From positions 1-15,707 of the forward strand of contig JAUVIQ010000047.1 in the NCBI GenBank assembly GCA_030592655.1: a DNA stretch of 15,707 nucleotides, read 5' to 3'. Positions within the stretch are counted from its first letter, which is position 1; every line of letters starts with the position of its first letter. Both the position numbers and the translations under genes were made by a program. Positions 15,150-15,707 of this stretch are shown here, one piece after another. The notes beneath the pieces were generated by a model. It was not told the DNA's origin. It ran no database searches and saw nothing but the letters and a program-made list of their open reading frames with translations. The DNA is from Planctomycetales bacterium (lineage in GTDB: Bacteria; Planctomycetota; Phycisphaerae; SM23-33).

Positions 15150-15193
15150 GCTGATTGCTGATGATCCCCCCGCAATGCGGGGGGCTGATTGCT
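15150..15193. repeat. GC-rich hairpin flanked by GCTGATTGCT direct repeats in the hom-apgM gap
   Basis: CCCCCCGC (15166-15173) and GCGGGGGG (15177-15184) form a perfect 8-bp stem around AAT. GCTGATTGCT occurs on both sides, at 15150-15159 and 15184-15193, consistent with a heptamer (GATTGCT) run split by the hairpin. No T run follows, so it is not a standard terminator. It occupies the leader of the next gene, which has no clear Shine-Dalgarno sequence. Confidence 0.75.
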
Positions 15194-15198
15194 AAATA

Positions 15199-15707
15199 AT
15201 GAAATACGCGATGATTATTCCTGACGGGGCAGCGGACCTGCCGATGGACGAACTGGACGGAAAGACGCCCCTGGCCGTAGCGGACATTCCCAATATGGAC
15301 TGGATCGCCGCCAACGGTAAGTGCGGAACGGTGCGAAACGTCCCGACGGAGATGCCCTGCGGCTCGGACGTCGCAATTCTGTCGGTACTGGGATACGACC
15401 CGAAAAAATACTACACCGGAAGAGCGCCGCTGGAGGCTGCCGCCAGGGGCCTGGAGATCGAACCCGATGAATGGGTCTTCAGATGCAACCTCGTTACGAT
15501 TATCGACGGGATAATGGAAGACCACTCTGCCGGGAATATCTCGTCCGAAGAAGGCGCAGCCCTGATTGAGGAACTGAACAGTGTCCTCGCAAATGACCAA
15601 CTGCGTTTTCATCCCGGCGTCTCATATCGAAACTTAATGACCTTCTCAGGCCAGGCCGACGTAACAACAACACCCCCGCACGACATCCTCGGCGAAACGA
15701 TTGCGCC
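15199..15707 (+). CDS. apgM: ApgM-type phosphoglycerate mutase or proposed homoserine kinase (3' end cut by window)
   Basis: The first 169 codons are present. They belong to the alkaline-phosphatase-like, cofactor-independent phosphoglycerate mutase family of archaeal type. Visible signatures are the metal-binding IIPDGAADLP (D9), TEMPCGSDVAILSVLGYDP with the likely nucleophile S56, YTGRAPLEAAARG, CNLVTI and TTPPHDILG. In bacteria, members found next to homoserine dehydrogenase or threonine synthase form a subgroup annotated as a proposed homoserine kinase. The gene starts 49 bp after hom, so that role (homoserine to phosphohomoserine) is as plausible as 3- to 2-phosphoglycerate conversion. 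No Shine-Dalgarno sequence precedes the ATG; a GC-rich hairpin lies in the leader. Confidence 0.9.
   Translation, partial: MKYAMIIPDGAADLPMDELDGKTPLAVADIPNMDWIAANGKCGTVRNVPTEMPCGSDVAILSVLGYDPKKYYTGRAPLEAAARGLEIEPDEWVFRCNLVTIIDGIMEDHSAGNISSEEGAALIEELNSVLANDQLRFHPGVSYRNLMTFSGQADVTTTPPHDILGETIA

Overview
The window reads as ordinary chromosome from a bacterium of moderately high GC, most likely a planctomycete (perhaps the Phycisphaerae side). This rests on three things: the groEL-groES-groEL-dnaJ-grpE cluster order, which I recall from planctomycetes; the bacterial apgM-type gene beside homoserine dehydrogenase; and a large HEAT-repeat exported protein. The placement is an inference. No tRNA, rRNA, CRISPR array, transposase or phage gene is visible.

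Layout. A lone plus-strand gene (270-2942) encodes a predicted exported, lysine/arginine-rich HEAT-repeat protein, with its own promoter-like sequence and an inverted-repeat element upstream. It converges on a minus-strand chaperone block read from right to left: tsaD (tRNA t6A synthesis), groEL2 with a Gly-Met tail, groES, groEL1 without that tail, dnaJ, grpE and a zinc-ribbon FmdB-type protein. There is no dnaK in view. tsaD diverges from the plus-strand genes dxr (MEP isoprenoid pathway), rseP (site-2 protease, unusually long, probably four PDZ-like modules), hom (homoserine dehydrogenase with ACT domain) and a 3'-truncated apgM-type gene. Beside hom, the last gene is a candidate for the 'proposed homoserine kinase' subgroup.

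How the genes work together. The minus-strand block covers protein folding: the GroEL/GroES chamber plus the DnaJ and GrpE co-chaperones of a DnaK encoded elsewhere. The plus-strand block starts with isoprenoid precursor synthesis and an envelope protease, a common bacterial pairing. It ends with two consecutive steps toward threonine if the last gene is a homoserine kinase.

The most notable non-coding signal is that most of the longer gaps hold inverted repeats made of very short tandem units. Three gaps carry 7-nt units (GCGGATT, AAATTGG, AATTGGT), a fourth has a probable remnant (GATTGCT), and two gaps carry 9-nt CxCAGAG units. Several abut or overlap stop codons, and three of the heptamer gaps also hold a compact GC-rich hairpin. 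Separately, an exact 39-bp palindrome with a 2-bp centre supplies codons 4-30 of the tsaD reading frame. The genes look conventional; these repeats are the part of the window least explained by known gene content.
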